Assembly (NCBI RefSeq): GCF_000503775.1
Contig: NZ_KI629787.1
Coordinates: forward strand, 87,870 to 151,869
Origin: Brevibacillus panacihumi W25
Lineage (GTDB): Bacteria; Bacillota; Bacilli; Brevibacillales; Brevibacillaceae
DNA: 64,000 bases
Reading direction: 5' to 3'
Shown here: piece by piece, positions 50,531-58,067 of the stretch
How positions within the stretch are numbered: position 1 is the stretch's first letter
How the letters are laid out: each line of letters begins with the position of its first letter
The notes under the pieces: model-generated
Database searches by the model: none
Told to the model about the DNA's origin: nothing
What the model saw: only the letters and a program-made list of their open reading frames with translations
Program-made: the position numbers and the translations under genes

Positions 50531-51424
50531 GTGACGAGACGCATGGATTTGAAGGTGGATTACGCGTTCAAGCTGCTGTTCGGCACGCAGGAAAACGAAC
50601 CGATCCTGCGAGCGATGCTCAACGCGCTTCTGAAGCTGCCCAAGGACGACCGGATTGCATCCCTGACCATTCTCAACTCGGAATTGTTGCGGGAGTATGA
50701 GACGGACAAACAATCCGTTTTGGACATCTACGCCCGGACGGAAAAGGATGAGTACATCAACATCGAGATTCAGCTGGCCGACAAGTACGACATGAAGAAA
50801 CGGACGCTCTACTACTGGTCGCGCATCTACTCCTCGCAACTGAAAAAGGGCAGTATATCCTACGGCGAGATGAAAAAGACCATTACCATCAATATCCTGG
50901 ACTTTGACCTGCTGCAGGAAACGGATCGTTACCACTCCACGTTCCGTCTGTACGAGGACGAGGAGAAGTTTTTGTTGACAGACGTGCTGGAAGTTCATTT
51001 CGTGGAGATGCCGAAGCTGCTGAGACTGTGGGAGCAGCAAGCCGTCAACCTCGAAGAGAACGAAAAAGAGAGATGGCTGCTGATTCTGGAGGCAGACGAT
51101 CGTGAAGACATTCGCAGAGAATTGGAGGCGATTGCGATGAAAGATCCGGTGATGAAGAAAGCATTCGATCAGTGGGAAGACCTGAGCCGCGACGACCAGA
51201 AGTGGATAGAGTACGAGACGAGGAAAAAGGCGATTCACGATGAGTTGTCTGCTGCGCGAGAAGCGGAGATTCGGCAAATGAAAGCTCGCGAGGAAGGATT
51301 AGCTGAAGGAAAGGCCTCCATTGTTCAAAACATGATTGCAAAGGGTTTAGCTGCTTCCGAAGTTGCCGAATTGACCGGGTTGTCTCTCGAAGAAATCGAA
51401 AAACTAAAAAAGCAGTTTCACTAG
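50531..51424 (+). CDS. Rpn-family recombination-promoting nuclease / putative transposase (PD-(D/E)XK)
   Basis: 297 residues. N-terminal MDLKVDYAFKLLFGTQENEP is the family opening; the nuclease core is the PD-(D/E)XK pattern SVLDIYARTEKDEYINIEIQ with the D and ExQ residues; the C-terminus is helical with EGLAEGK, often seen in this family. Rpn proteins cleave DNA and promote RecA-independent recombination; they are frequent in mobile regions. GTG 50531 follows AGGGAGGGTGATG. Upstream an extended -10 element (TGGTATAAT, 50483-50491) may be the promoter. Confidence 0.88.
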   Translation: MTRRMDLKVDYAFKLLFGTQENEPILRAMLNALLKLPKDDRIASLTILNSELLREYETDKQSVLDIYARTEKDEYINIEIQLADKYDMKKRTLYYWSRIYSSQLKKGSISYGEMKKTITINILDFDLLQETDRYHSTFRLYEDEEKFLLTDVLEVHFVEMPKLLRLWEQQAVNLEENEKERWLLILEADDREDIRRELEAIAMKDPVMKKAFDQWEDLSRDDQKWIEYETRKKAIHDELSAAREAEIRQMKAREEGLAEGKASIVQNMIAKGLAASEVAELTGLSLEEIEKLKKQFH

Positions 51425-51444
51425 GAGAATCACAAACGGCCCTG

Positions 51445-51480
51445 GCCCTGTGTCCAATGAATGGATGCAGGGCATTTTTT
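51445..51480 (+). terminator. Terminator between the Rpn gene and the recombinase
   Basis: GCCCTG / CAGGGC with a 17-base loop, then ATTTTTT. The hairpin-then-recombinase layout resembles that in front of the truncated recombinase at 42444. Confidence 0.65.
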
Positions 51481-51500
51481 CGTTTCAGGAGGTGTTTCCA

Positions 51501-52376
51501 ATGAACGTGATCCAGCAGTTCGAAGAGTACCTTGTTGAGAACGGGATCGCCCCGAAAACCATCGAATCCTACGTGGGCGACGTCAGGGCGTTTTGTGCGT
51601 TCCTGCGGGAGATGGGAGTGGATCAGCCGACCGATCTCAAGCGCTTCTACGTCTCCAGTTACAAAAGCAGGCTTACGGACAGCAAGTACGCGGTGGCGAC
51701 CATCAACAAGAAGATCAACTCCCTGCAGGCGTTCAACCTCTTCTTGATCGAGCGCAAGCTGGCCACGGAGCAGGTCGTCACGCTGCGCAAAGACAGGATT
51801 AAGGTGGCAGTCGGAAGCGAGGCAGAAGTCGAGGTGTTCACCGAGCAGGAAGTCAATCAGCTTCTGTTTTTCGTTCAGGACAGGACGAAGGTCACCTTGC
51901 GGAACCATCTCATCGTTTGGCTGCTTTTGTACACGGGCGTTCGGGTGAGCGAACTGTGCGGCATCCGTCTCGGTGACATCGACTACCTAACCAATACGCT
52001 CAGAGTGACGGGCAAAGGAGGGAAGTACCGAGAGATTCCGCTTCGCCCCGATCTGGTTGATCTCATCAAAGAGTACGTTAGGACGGAACGGCAGCAGAGC
52101 AAGCACCGGGAGAGCCCGTTTCTGCTCGTCAGCCAGCGAGCGGAGAAAATGCACAAAGACGCGGTGAACACGATGCTGGAGGGCTTGGAAAAGCGTCTTG
52201 GCTTCCGCATGTACCCGCATAAGTTCCGGCACACCTTCTGCACGAGGCTGCTCCAGAAAAACGTGCCGCTGACGACTGTGAGCAAACTGGCCGGACACGC
52301 GCACATTCAAACAACCGCTCATTTCTACATCAACACGAGCAAAGAAGAAAAGGAACGTGCGGTGAATCTACTGTAG
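51501..52376 (+). CDS. Tyrosine recombinase/integrase (XerC/D-like)
   Basis: Site-specific recombinase of 291 residues. N-terminal SAM-like core-binding domain (about residues 1-85), then catalytic domain with Arg in YTGVRVSELCGI, Lys in GKGGKYREIPL, HxxR in HKFRHTFCTRLL and HAHIQTTAHFY with the nucleophile Tyr. ATG 51501 follows CAGGAGGTG. Close relative of the truncated gene at 42444, and only distantly similar to the recombinase at 60540. Confidence 0.93.
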   Translation: MNVIQQFEEYLVENGIAPKTIESYVGDVRAFCAFLREMGVDQPTDLKRFYVSSYKSRLTDSKYAVATINKKINSLQAFNLFLIERKLATEQVVTLRKDRIKVAVGSEAEVEVFTEQEVNQLLFFVQDRTKVTLRNHLIVWLLLYTGVRVSELCGIRLGDIDYLTNTLRVTGKGGKYREIPLRPDLVDLIKEYVRTERQQSKHRESPFLLVSQRAEKMHKDAVNTMLEGLEKRLGFRMYPHKFRHTFCTRLLQKNVPLTTVSKLAGHAHIQTTAHFYINTSKEEKERAVNLL

Positions 52377-52390
52377 AAAGGAGAAAATTC

Positions 52391-52666
52391 GTGAATTCAG
52401 TACGGGAAGAATACGAGGCTTTGATTTTGCGGGAAGATAGCGTGGTTCAGGGCATCCAAACATGCGAACGAGCCCTGTCCCTACTGGTGGACGAATTGGT
52501 CTACAGGGAGAGCGAAAGCTCCTGCCTGGAGACAGCGGAGGCGATCTGCGAGGCGATCCGGCAGAAAGAAGAAGAATTGCGCAAGCAATGGCACCGGATC
52601 AGATGGGAAAAGGCGCGTCTGGCCAGCCAGTTCCCGGACAAACAAGCGAAAGCGGAGGTGAGATGA
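52391..52666 (+). CDS. Small helical hypothetical protein
   Basis: 91 residues, charged, predicted all-helical (EEYEALILRED ... RQKEEELRKQWHRIRWEKARLA). GTG 52391 follows AAAGGAGAAAA and lies 14 bases after the recombinase stop, so probably cotranscribed with it; it might be an accessory or excision factor, but nothing in it proves this. No family recognised. Confidence 0.6.
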   Translation: MNSVREEYEALILREDSVVQGIQTCERALSLLVDELVYRESESSCLETAEAICEAIRQKEEELRKQWHRIRWEKARLASQFPDKQAKAEVR

Positions 52667-52676
52667 CATTCATCGC

Positions 52677-53030
52677 TCACTTCCGCTTTTCTTCTTCCCA
52701 GCTAAAGACGGTTTTCATGAGTGCCAGCACCAGCGAATGGTCGGCAACGGGACGTTCTGACAGCAGCATGACGATTCGACCAAGCTCCGTTTCGGGGCCG
52801 AGCGGATCGACGGAGTGGAACAGCTGCTCCAAAGGAATGCCGAGACTGCGGGCGATCTTGGAGAGACTTTCAATCGTCAGGTTCTTCTCTCCCCGCTCGA
52901 TCTGGCCGACGTAGTTCGTGTGCAGGCCGGAAAGCTCGCCGAGCTGTTCCTGGCTCAGGCCCTTGTCCATACGAAGAGTGCGAATCCGTTCGCCCAATCT
53001 CTTCGCCAGTTGTTTGGTGTTCGCTTCCAT
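52677..53030 (-). CDS. XRE-family transcriptional regulator
   Basis: 117 residues. Helix-turn-helix at about residues 10-65 (IRTLRMDKGLSQEQLGELSG, NYVGQIERGEKNLTIESLSKIARSLGI); the C-terminal part is a short helical oligomerisation region. Transcribed away from the gene at 53227. The intervening 196 bp contain overlapping divergent promoters and a 12-bp inverted repeat, as expected for a self-regulating repressor of a mobile element. Confidence 0.9.
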   Translation of the reverse strand: MEANTKQLAKRLGERIRTLRMDKGLSQEQLGELSGLHTNYVGQIERGEKNLTIESLSKIARSLGIPLEQLFHSVDPLGPETELGRIVMLLSERPVADHSLVLALMKTVFSWEEEKRK

Positions 53031-53081
53031 TCAACCCCACCTCACCACAAGCGTACAGGAGGTAGTTTGGTAGTAACACAC

Positions 53082-53110
53082 ACTATAGATGTTAGTTGAC
53101 TATCAGATAA
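53082..53110 (-). promoter_or_regulatory. Divergent promoter for the XRE regulator
   Basis: On the minus strand TTATCT, 17 bases, TATAGT; overlaps the inverted repeat at 53083-53119. Confidence 0.6.
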
Positions 53111-53119
53111 CACCTATAG
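53083..53119. promoter_or_regulatory. Probable operator: 12-bp inverted repeat
   Basis: CTATAGATGTTA and TAACACCTATAG, 11 of 12 positions complementary, separated by 13 bases. It covers the -35 of the rightward promoter and the -10 of the leftward one. Confidence 0.7.
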
Positions 53120-53125
53120 GATAAT
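53096..53125 (+). promoter_or_regulatory. Rightward promoter for the gene at 53227
   Basis: TTGACT, 18 bases, GATAAT, with the -35 between the operator half-sites. Confidence 0.6.
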
Positions 53126-53226
53126 ACAGGAAGATTCTACTAAATCCGACTCATTCTTTTACTTTTTGACAGGCAAAACGCACTAAAAATGGCGGAAGTT
53201 CGACATGAAGGGGGGGAAACACAGAG

Positions 53227-53712
53227 ATGCGAAGCGCGAAATTCCTAGAAGAAAATCCGCTGACGGACAATGTGCTTGATTTTGAAGAAGTGCTAGGGTT
53301 TGTCATTATGGCTTCTACCAATCTTGGCATAGAAAAAAACCATGCGGATCACCTTGTGAAAGAGATGGCGCTGGTGGCGGAAGCGGCCTCTGCCCTGATT
53401 GCCGAAGAAACGTACATCGATCCAGCCTTCAAAAAAGACGGACTGATGAGCTTGTCGAAATGGTCGATCGCTAAGGCGAAGCTCAATCAACCCATTGATC
53501 GTCGGGAAAAATTCTCCCTCATGGGCGAAGGTCGCTTGAGTGAAGTCATGGTAACGGAGATACAAGCGGTAGGATATATGATGCTGGCAGCCAAGAATCT
53601 AAACTTTTTGCATCAACAGATCACGTACCTGGAAATGGAAATGCACTACCTCCTTGTCACGGTAGACCCGGATCAGGCTTACGCTACGTTCCTTGACTTT
53701 TTAGAAGAATAA
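53227..53712 (+). CDS. Hypothetical cytoplasmic protein
   Basis: 161 residues, no signal peptide or membrane segment, mainly helical (EVLGFVIMASTNLGIEKNHA ... AAKNLNFLHQQITYLEMEMH). No family recognised. ATG 53227 sits behind a GGGGGGAAA stretch. First gene under the rightward promoter of the XRE switch, so it is likely expressed when the element is derepressed. Confidence 0.7.
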   Translation: MRSAKFLEENPLTDNVLDFEEVLGFVIMASTNLGIEKNHADHLVKEMALVAEAASALIAEETYIDPAFKKDGLMSLSKWSIAKAKLNQPIDRREKFSLMGEGRLSEVMVTEIQAVGYMMLAAKNLNFLHQQITYLEMEMHYLLVTVDPDQAYATFLDFLEE

Positions 53713-53740
53713 ACCAATATGAGGAGAGGAAATCACAATT

Positions 53741-53899
53741 ATGTTTACACTCATTGTCGTGCTTGTCATTGCTTTTATCTTTTTCAGAATCATCCACCGA
53801 ATTTTTGACATTACTTACTTTGGCGGAAAGGCCCTTTTCACCATGATTCTCGGCTGTCTCGTAGCGGCGTACATGCTCGTGGAATTCCTGTTTTTATGA
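53741..53899 (+). CDS. Small two-helix membrane protein (52 aa)
   Basis: Starts ATG 53741 after GAGGAGAGGA, 28 bases past the previous stop. Two hydrophobic segments (FTLIVVLVIAFIFFRII and ALFTMILGCLVAAYMLVEFL) joined by a short loop with a few charges. Its size, membrane character and place in a mobile island leave open a holin-like, toxin-like or exclusion role; none is shown. Confidence 0.55.
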   Translation: MFTLIVVLVIAFIFFRIIHRIFDITYFGGKALFTMILGCLVAAYMLVEFLFL

Positions 53900-53966
53900 T
53901 AAGCTAACTAATCCACTTTCAAATACCAATTGATAGCAGTTGTTCAAAACCAATCGTAAAAGCGAG

Positions 53967-54004
53967 AGGCATCTTCCCTAACGAAAACGGGAAGGTGCCT
54001 TTTC
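53967..54004 (+). terminator. Terminator in the accessory island
   Basis: AGGCATCTTCCC / GGGAAGGTGCCT around a ten-base loop, then TTTCTGTTT. Confidence 0.75.
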
Positions 54005-54025
54005 TGTTTGAGGAGGAACGGAACC

Positions 54026-54454
54026 ATGCGGACGATCAAAACCATTCAGGACGTAAGGCTACTGCGGGAAGCGAGAGTGTTTTCCGACGCCTTCGCAGCG
54101 TACTTGGAAGAAGAGTTTTTGGCCCTGAAAGAAGCTTTTGACTTCGACGGTTTGGAGGAAGAATTCACGCTCGACATGCACGGCTACATGGTCGTGTTGG
54201 AGAAAGGCGACAATCTGCGCGATCTGTCCGTGGTGGGACTGGATCGCGGTCAAAACGGTTTGCTGGGATGCCTGCCGGAGTTTGTGGAAAAGGTGGAACG
54301 AAACGGCGAGCACTGGTACAAGGTCGTGGTCATCTACACCAACGAGTACGGAATGTCGTTTCTCCTACCGCTTGAATCCGTAGCGGACGATGAGCAGGCC
54401 ATAGCTTGGCTAGAGGATCAGGTCGAGCGTGATGCCATTTTACTAAACTACTAA
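54026..54454 (+). CDS. Hypothetical acidic protein
   Basis: 142 residues, strongly acidic, no export signal. ATG 54026 follows GAGGAGGAACGG and sits just after a terminator, so it needs its own promoter. The sequence (LDMHGYMVVLEKGDNLRDLS, VVIYTNEYGMSFLLP) is not one I recognise. Acidic small proteins in mobile elements are sometimes DNA mimics; this is only a possibility. The stop abuts the RadC-like gene. Confidence 0.65.
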   Translation: MRTIKTIQDVRLLREARVFSDAFAAYLEEEFLALKEAFDFDGLEEEFTLDMHGYMVVLEKGDNLRDLSVVGLDRGQNGLLGCLPEFVEKVERNGEHWYKVVVIYTNEYGMSFLLPLESVADDEQAIAWLEDQVERDAILLNY

Positions 54455-54468
54455 TGGGAGGAAATCAC

Positions 54469-54948
54469 ATGAACGATAAAACCGCAACAAAAGCAGGGCA
54501 TCAACCTGCCAAACGAGTCAACATCGTCTCGGTAAAGATGGTGCGGGAGTCAAGCCTGCTGTACCCGCAGAGAAGAATTCGCATGGCGAAAGATGCCGTT
54601 GGGCTGTTCCGGAAGTTTTTGGAGGAAACGGATCGGGAACAGTTTTTCCTGCTGTGCCTGTCGACCAAAAACGAGCCGGTTGCCATTCACACGGTTTCGG
54701 TGGGCTCCCTGGACGCGAGCATCGTACATCCCAGAGAGGTCTTCAAGGCCGCTGTTTTGGCGAACGCCGCTTCCGTCATCGTGGCACACAACCATCCTTC
54801 CGGCGACCCTACGCCGAGCAGGGAAGACATCGAAGTGACACGGAGGCTACAAGAGGCGGGCGAGCTGCTGGGCATTCCCGTCCTGGATCACATCGTTGTA
54901 GGAATGGAAGGCTCATTTTGCAGCCTGAAAGAAAAGGGGTACATGTAA
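54469..54948 (+). CDS. RadC-like JAB/MPN-domain protein
   Basis: 159 residues comprising the C-terminal RadC domain only, without the helix-hairpin-helix part of chromosomal RadC. The JAMM metal site is complete: IVAHNHPSGDPTPSREDIEV, with an upstream Glu. Such short RadC proteins are typical of plasmids, phages and islands; the function is unproven. ATG 54469 follows GGAGGAAA; an in-frame ATG at 54454 lies within the end of the previous gene. Confidence 0.9.
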   Translation: MNDKTATKAGHQPAKRVNIVSVKMVRESSLLYPQRRIRMAKDAVGLFRKFLEETDREQFFLLCLSTKNEPVAIHTVSVGSLDASIVHPREVFKAAVLANAASVIVAHNHPSGDPTPSREDIEVTRRLQEAGELLGIPVLDHIVVGMEGSFCSLKEKGYM

Positions 54949-54950
54949 AG

Positions 54951-55277
54951 ATGGTAGAGCGGAAATTGTTTTCTTCAGATAGATTCGTGACACGCGGGGT
55001 CAATGAAGCTGTTCCGTTTGAACTGCAACAGATGTTGTGGAGCATTCTGGAGAAACGGCAGGAACGCGGTGATCAGCTCGATCATCTCCAAATTTTCGAA
55101 CTCTCCGCCGAGTGGGTGGACGGAGAGCCGTTGCAGAAGGTCTTGAACCGACAGGAGCAGCCTTTCCATGAAGAAGTGTTTTTCGTCGACCATACCGAAA
55201 ATCTGGCGATCGGCGTAACGGTTTGGATCATTGATTCCGGTACTTACAGTACGGCCTTGCTGCCCGAAGAATATTGA
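54951..55277 (+). CDS. DUF960-family protein
   Basis: 108 residues. Family landmarks: RFVTRGVNEAVPFELQQMLW near the N-terminus and LDHLQIFELS in the middle. Function unknown; members occur in plasmids and integrative elements of firmicutes. ATG 54951 lies two bases after the radC-like stop, so they are translated as a pair. Confidence 0.8.
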   Translation: MVERKLFSSDRFVTRGVNEAVPFELQQMLWSILEKRQERGDQLDHLQIFELSAEWVDGEPLQKVLNRQEQPFHEEVFFVDHTENLAIGVTVWIIDSGTYSTALLPEEY

Positions 55278-55367
55278 AAGTGGTGACAAGTTGAACATGG
55301 GGATCATCTTTGCAGCCTTGCGATAACTCTTGAGCCACAAGATAGAATCGGAAAGGAGGTGCCTGGA

Positions 55368-55505
55368 CTGAATCCAATTCTGAAAGAGATCATCTGGCTC
55401 ATCGTGAAACTGGTGCTGGAAGGAATGAGTCGCGAGAAGGCCATTACCACAGTGGCAAAAGAAAGAGGACTCGATGCGGAGGAGCTTCGCAGACAATTGC
55501 TGTAG
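55368..55505 (+). CDS. Possible small protein with CTG start (45 aa)
   Basis: An ideal ribosome-binding site AAAGGAGG (55352-55359) is followed after eight bases by CTG 55368, opening a frame of 45 helical residues (NPILKEIIWLIVKLVLEGM, EKAITTVAKERGLDAEELRR). The only other in-frame start, GTG 55359, overlaps the site itself. A terminator follows at 55532. Real gene likely from site and composition, but the start codon is unusual. Confidence 0.45.
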   Translation: MNPILKEIIWLIVKLVLEGMSREKAITTVAKERGLDAEELRRQLL

Positions 55506-55531
55506 AAATTTAGCAGGGCGACTTGATCATT

Positions 55532-55560
55532 TGGGCAGGCGACGGTTTGCCCATTTTTTT
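55532..55560 (+). terminator. Terminator after the small helical protein
   Basis: TGGGCA / TGCCCA, ten-base loop, then a run of seven or eight T. Confidence 0.75.
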
Positions 55561-55645
55561 TGCTTCCACACGCAGGGGAACAGTCTGATAAAAGTCGACA
55601 TTCACGACGATTTTTCCGTCGACCTGAATAACGGAGGGATGAAAG

Positions 55646-56116
55646 ATGTTTGAACGACCTACTGGGAATCTGCCCCTGACAGAAGCACAAAAGCGAAATG
55701 AACGGGATTCGATTACGCACGGCATTAGCTGGAGTTCAGTACCTGGACATGTAGATGAGAACGGCGATGATGCGGGAATCGAGTTCGACTGGGAAGAAGA
55801 CGTCGAAGTGGAAACAGTACACGAAATCTCCTCCCCGCACCCGACTAAAGGGGAGCACGGACAGGCTAGTTCGGATCGACCGTTCTCAAAAATCGGCGAT
55901 TTCCGTTTGCCCGACCATCCATACCCTGGCTTGCGCAAAAGACCGGAATTCGATAAACAGCACAAGAAGCTGACCATTTATGTGGATCGGGAACTGATGG
56001 GAACGCTTCACAAGCTGAAAAAACAAAGGTACATTCGCAGCTACAGCTGGCTGATCACCGAGGCCATCCAGTTTTACCTGCGAGAGAAGCGGGAAGATAA
56101 CGAAATCAACAAGTAG
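55646..56116 (+). CDS. Hypothetical protein with acidic middle and ribbon-helix-helix-like C-terminus
   Basis: 156 residues. An acidic stretch (IEFDWEEDVEVETVHE) is followed by a basic domain KKLTIYVDRELMGTLHKLKK ... SYSWLITEAIQFYLREK, a beta strand-helix-helix pattern as in CopG/Arc-type repressors and plasmid partition proteins. ATG 55646 after GGAGGGATGAAAG. Likely DNA-binding; the target could be the non-coding region just downstream (inference). Confidence 0.6.
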   Translation: MFERPTGNLPLTEAQKRNERDSITHGISWSSVPGHVDENGDDAGIEFDWEEDVEVETVHEISSPHPTKGEHGQASSDRPFSKIGDFRLPDHPYPGLRKRPEFDKQHKKLTIYVDRELMGTLHKLKKQRYIRSYSWLITEAIQFYLREKREDNEINK

Positions 56117-56148
56117 AAAAGAAAATGTGAAATCTTAGAAAAAGAGGG

Positions 56149-56177
56149 TTGATAGGACAGGAAACATCTGCTAGAAT
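56149..56177 (+). promoter_or_regulatory. Promoter of the candidate structured RNA
   Basis: TTGATA, exactly 17 bases, TAGAAT. Transcription would begin near 56184. Confidence 0.65.
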
Positions 56178-56183
56178 AACTAC

Positions 56184-56398
56184 TAAAGTTGAATATCCCA
56201 CATTGGAAGCCTCTGCTGGAACGGCCACTGAGCCAATTCCGTGTGCAAGCTAACTCAAGTCAGTAAGCCGGACAATAACCGCGTGCGAAGTCCGTATCTA
56301 GACGCCAAGCAACAAGGGGAATCTTTGGAAGAGCATAACTGCTCTAGGTCTGTTTGACCTGCTCAAAAAGATTCTTGTTGTTGAAGGGCGTCTTTTTT
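56184..56398 (+). ncRNA. Candidate structured RNA, about 215 nt, ending in a terminator
   Basis: No reading frame fits here. The 3' half folds as a closed multi-branched structure: GACGCC 56301-56306 with GGCGTC 56387-56392, CAACAAG 56310-56316 with CTTGTTG 56374-56380, GAATCTTT 56319-56326 with AAAGATTC 56367-56374 (the pairings share base 56374), and two inner hairpins GAGCA/TGCTC (56331-56344) and AGGTC/GACCT (56346-56360). Six T follow the outer stem. The 5' half holds GGAA-GGC / GCC-TTCC (about 56217-56240) and CGGAC 56269-56273 with GTCCG 56290-56294. It matches no RNA family I know; it could be an independent sRNA or a leader that regulates read-through to the gene at 56809. Confidence 0.55.
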
Positions 56399-56808
56399 CT
56401 TTGCCAAAAAGCGCCCGCGCATCGGGGGGACAGTTACAAGCTGTCCAATAAGCATTCAACTGAATCCGTTGCACGAAAGGAGGATCAGTTGGCATGTTAC
56501 TTTCTGTGGTGTAGTGCCCCTGGGTAGGTACCTTGTCGGGGACGCATCAAACGCAGTTGTCTCAAGGGTTCGCGGCGAGCGACCCTTGAGACCCTTCCAA
56601 AACCGAGAGAAGTAGTTCGGGTTTGAAGAGAAAAGACATAGGTTCTTTTCCGTACACGGTATCGCCGCTAGTATCGCAGGTTCGGAGCTTTGTTTCTGGG
56701 TAAGGGTTGTTATCCGTATTGCTGGCTTGATCTGGGACGGCGAAGCCTTGAGCGTGTCGCGGAGATGCGGATGATGACCATGCATGACAGAGAAAGGGGA
56801 TTCTACAC
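56399..56808. other. 410-bp non-coding region with GC-rich hairpin
   Basis: No gene seen. A near-perfect hairpin GTCTCAAGGG-TCGC / GCGA-CCCTTGAGAC spans 56559-56592. The word CGGCGAAGCCTTG followed by CGTGTC (56738-56758) recurs inverted at 60414-60434. Structure without coding, near replication-type genes, would fit an origin or long leader RNA. Confidence 0.5.
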
Positions 56809-57351
56809 ATGGCAAACCAAATGAACTCAAAACCAGAAATGGCATTTGTAAGCAATCTCTCCATTGAGTCGGTTTGGATGGTTTATCCGAACAACAAGGA
56901 AGTGGAGCGAAGCTATCCCGAGGGGTTAGACGGGATGTCCACGGCTTTTCACGTCAGACACAATGTTTATTACGAGAAACTGCGCAATGACGACCTTCCC
57001 CTGTTCGATGGGACGATACCGTCGGTTCAAGTTCTTGAGTCAGTTGGCGAGCTTGGTACCTCTATCACCGCCAGGTGGAGTCTGCGGGAAAACGTAGGCT
57101 TTCAGACAATAAGACATCGGGCAAACTTCCTCAAGAAATTGGAGACAAAAGTCCGTCATCTCGGGTACTTCGATGTGATGGAAAGTGACTTTTCCCTGAA
57201 AGACACCATTGGGCAATTACTTCAGCTCTACATTGATGATGTACTGAAAGAGGAGAAACTGCTCAGTCAGTCTGTTGCAGACAAAGGATATGATTGTTGG
57301 TTGGTTTCTGCGGATGAACCACCTATACTCACTACTTTATCGCTCTCGTAA
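56809..57351 (+). CDS. Hypothetical protein of the mobile island
   Basis: 180 residues, soluble, mixed alpha/beta (AFHVRHNVYYEKLRNDDLPL, ARWSLRENVGFQTIRHRANF). No recognised family. ATG 56809 follows AGAAAGGGGA. It is the first gene after the long structured non-coding stretch and precedes two genes with acidic N-termini. Confidence 0.65.
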   Translation: MANQMNSKPEMAFVSNLSIESVWMVYPNNKEVERSYPEGLDGMSTAFHVRHNVYYEKLRNDDLPLFDGTIPSVQVLESVGELGTSITARWSLRENVGFQTIRHRANFLKKLETKVRHLGYFDVMESDFSLKDTIGQLLQLYIDDVLKEEKLLSQSVADKGYDCWLVSADEPPILTTLSLS

Positions 57352-57441
57352 GGGCGCGAATTTGGTGATTTACGATCAGATCATGGCGGGTCAACACGTT
57401 CAATCAAGCTGCACAAATACAAAGTGAAGGAGTATGTACAC

Positions 57442-57987
57442 ATGGAAAACATGATCAATACTGAATTGGATATGGACATCGAAGATATTGAAACTATTGA
57501 AGACGTTGAAGACGTTGAAGAAGTAGCAGAAGTAGAAGAAGTTGCTGATTCCGACGATGATTTTGATCAGGATGAATCGGATGACGATCATGAAGACGTA
57601 GATTTGTCTGATATTACACCGTCCGTATGCCATCAGCAGGGTAGATCGGTCGGAAAAGCAGGGGTTATGTCGATTGTACATTCCAAAAACGGCATGAGGG
57701 TCGCGCTGAGTCAGGAGTTGATGGAGCGGCTTCATCATCCCAAAACCGTTCAGATCGGATATGGTGAGGATCGGATTGCCGTTTCAGCGTATCTCGGGGA
57801 TCAATTTACCTCTTACTCGATGAGAGAAAGCGGTACGAAAAGCATTATCTACCGCAGCGAACTGGTTAAGCAAATTACCGATCGTTATGATCTGGACTTT
57901 AGCAATCGTACGTCCATTACCTTCTCCGATGTGACATACAAAGGGCAGGGGAAAAATACGGTCGCGTTCATTCATGTGAAGGAGTAG
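57442..57987 (+). CDS. Hypothetical protein with highly acidic N-terminus
   Basis: 181 residues. The first 55 or so are almost wholly Asp/Glu/Val/Ile (DIEDIETIEDVEDVEEVAEV), probably disordered; the rest is a compact domain (MSIVHSKNGMRVALSQELME ... FSNRTSITFSDVTYKGQ). ATG 57442 lies nine bases after AAGGAG. Its stop is close to the start of the DUF927 gene, whose N-terminus is acidic in the same way, so the two may act together. Confidence 0.65.
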   Translation: MENMINTELDMDIEDIETIEDVEDVEEVAEVEEVADSDDDFDQDESDDDHEDVDLSDITPSVCHQQGRSVGKAGVMSIVHSKNGMRVALSQELMERLHHPKTVQIGYGEDRIAVSAYLGDQFTSYSMRESGTKSIIYRSELVKQITDRYDLDFSNRTSITFSDVTYKGQGKNTVAFIHVKE

Positions 57988-58067
57988 TAGTAGTGGATAC
58001 CAAGGGAGGGGGCTCCCCTCTCCCTTCTATACAAAATTTCCGACGATTAGACGAGGAGGATTACCAG

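Noticed and set aside
56184..56300. Words like GCCACTG and AGTCAG that recall a cobalamin riboswitch
   Set aside because: The conserved B12-box core (GGTG-AA-TCC part) is absent, and the downstream gene has no link to cobalamin.
56731..56760. GGGACGGCGAAGCC recalls part of a cyclic-di-GMP riboswitch
   Set aside because: Only a short stretch matches; the tetraloop-receptor and the second helix are not found.
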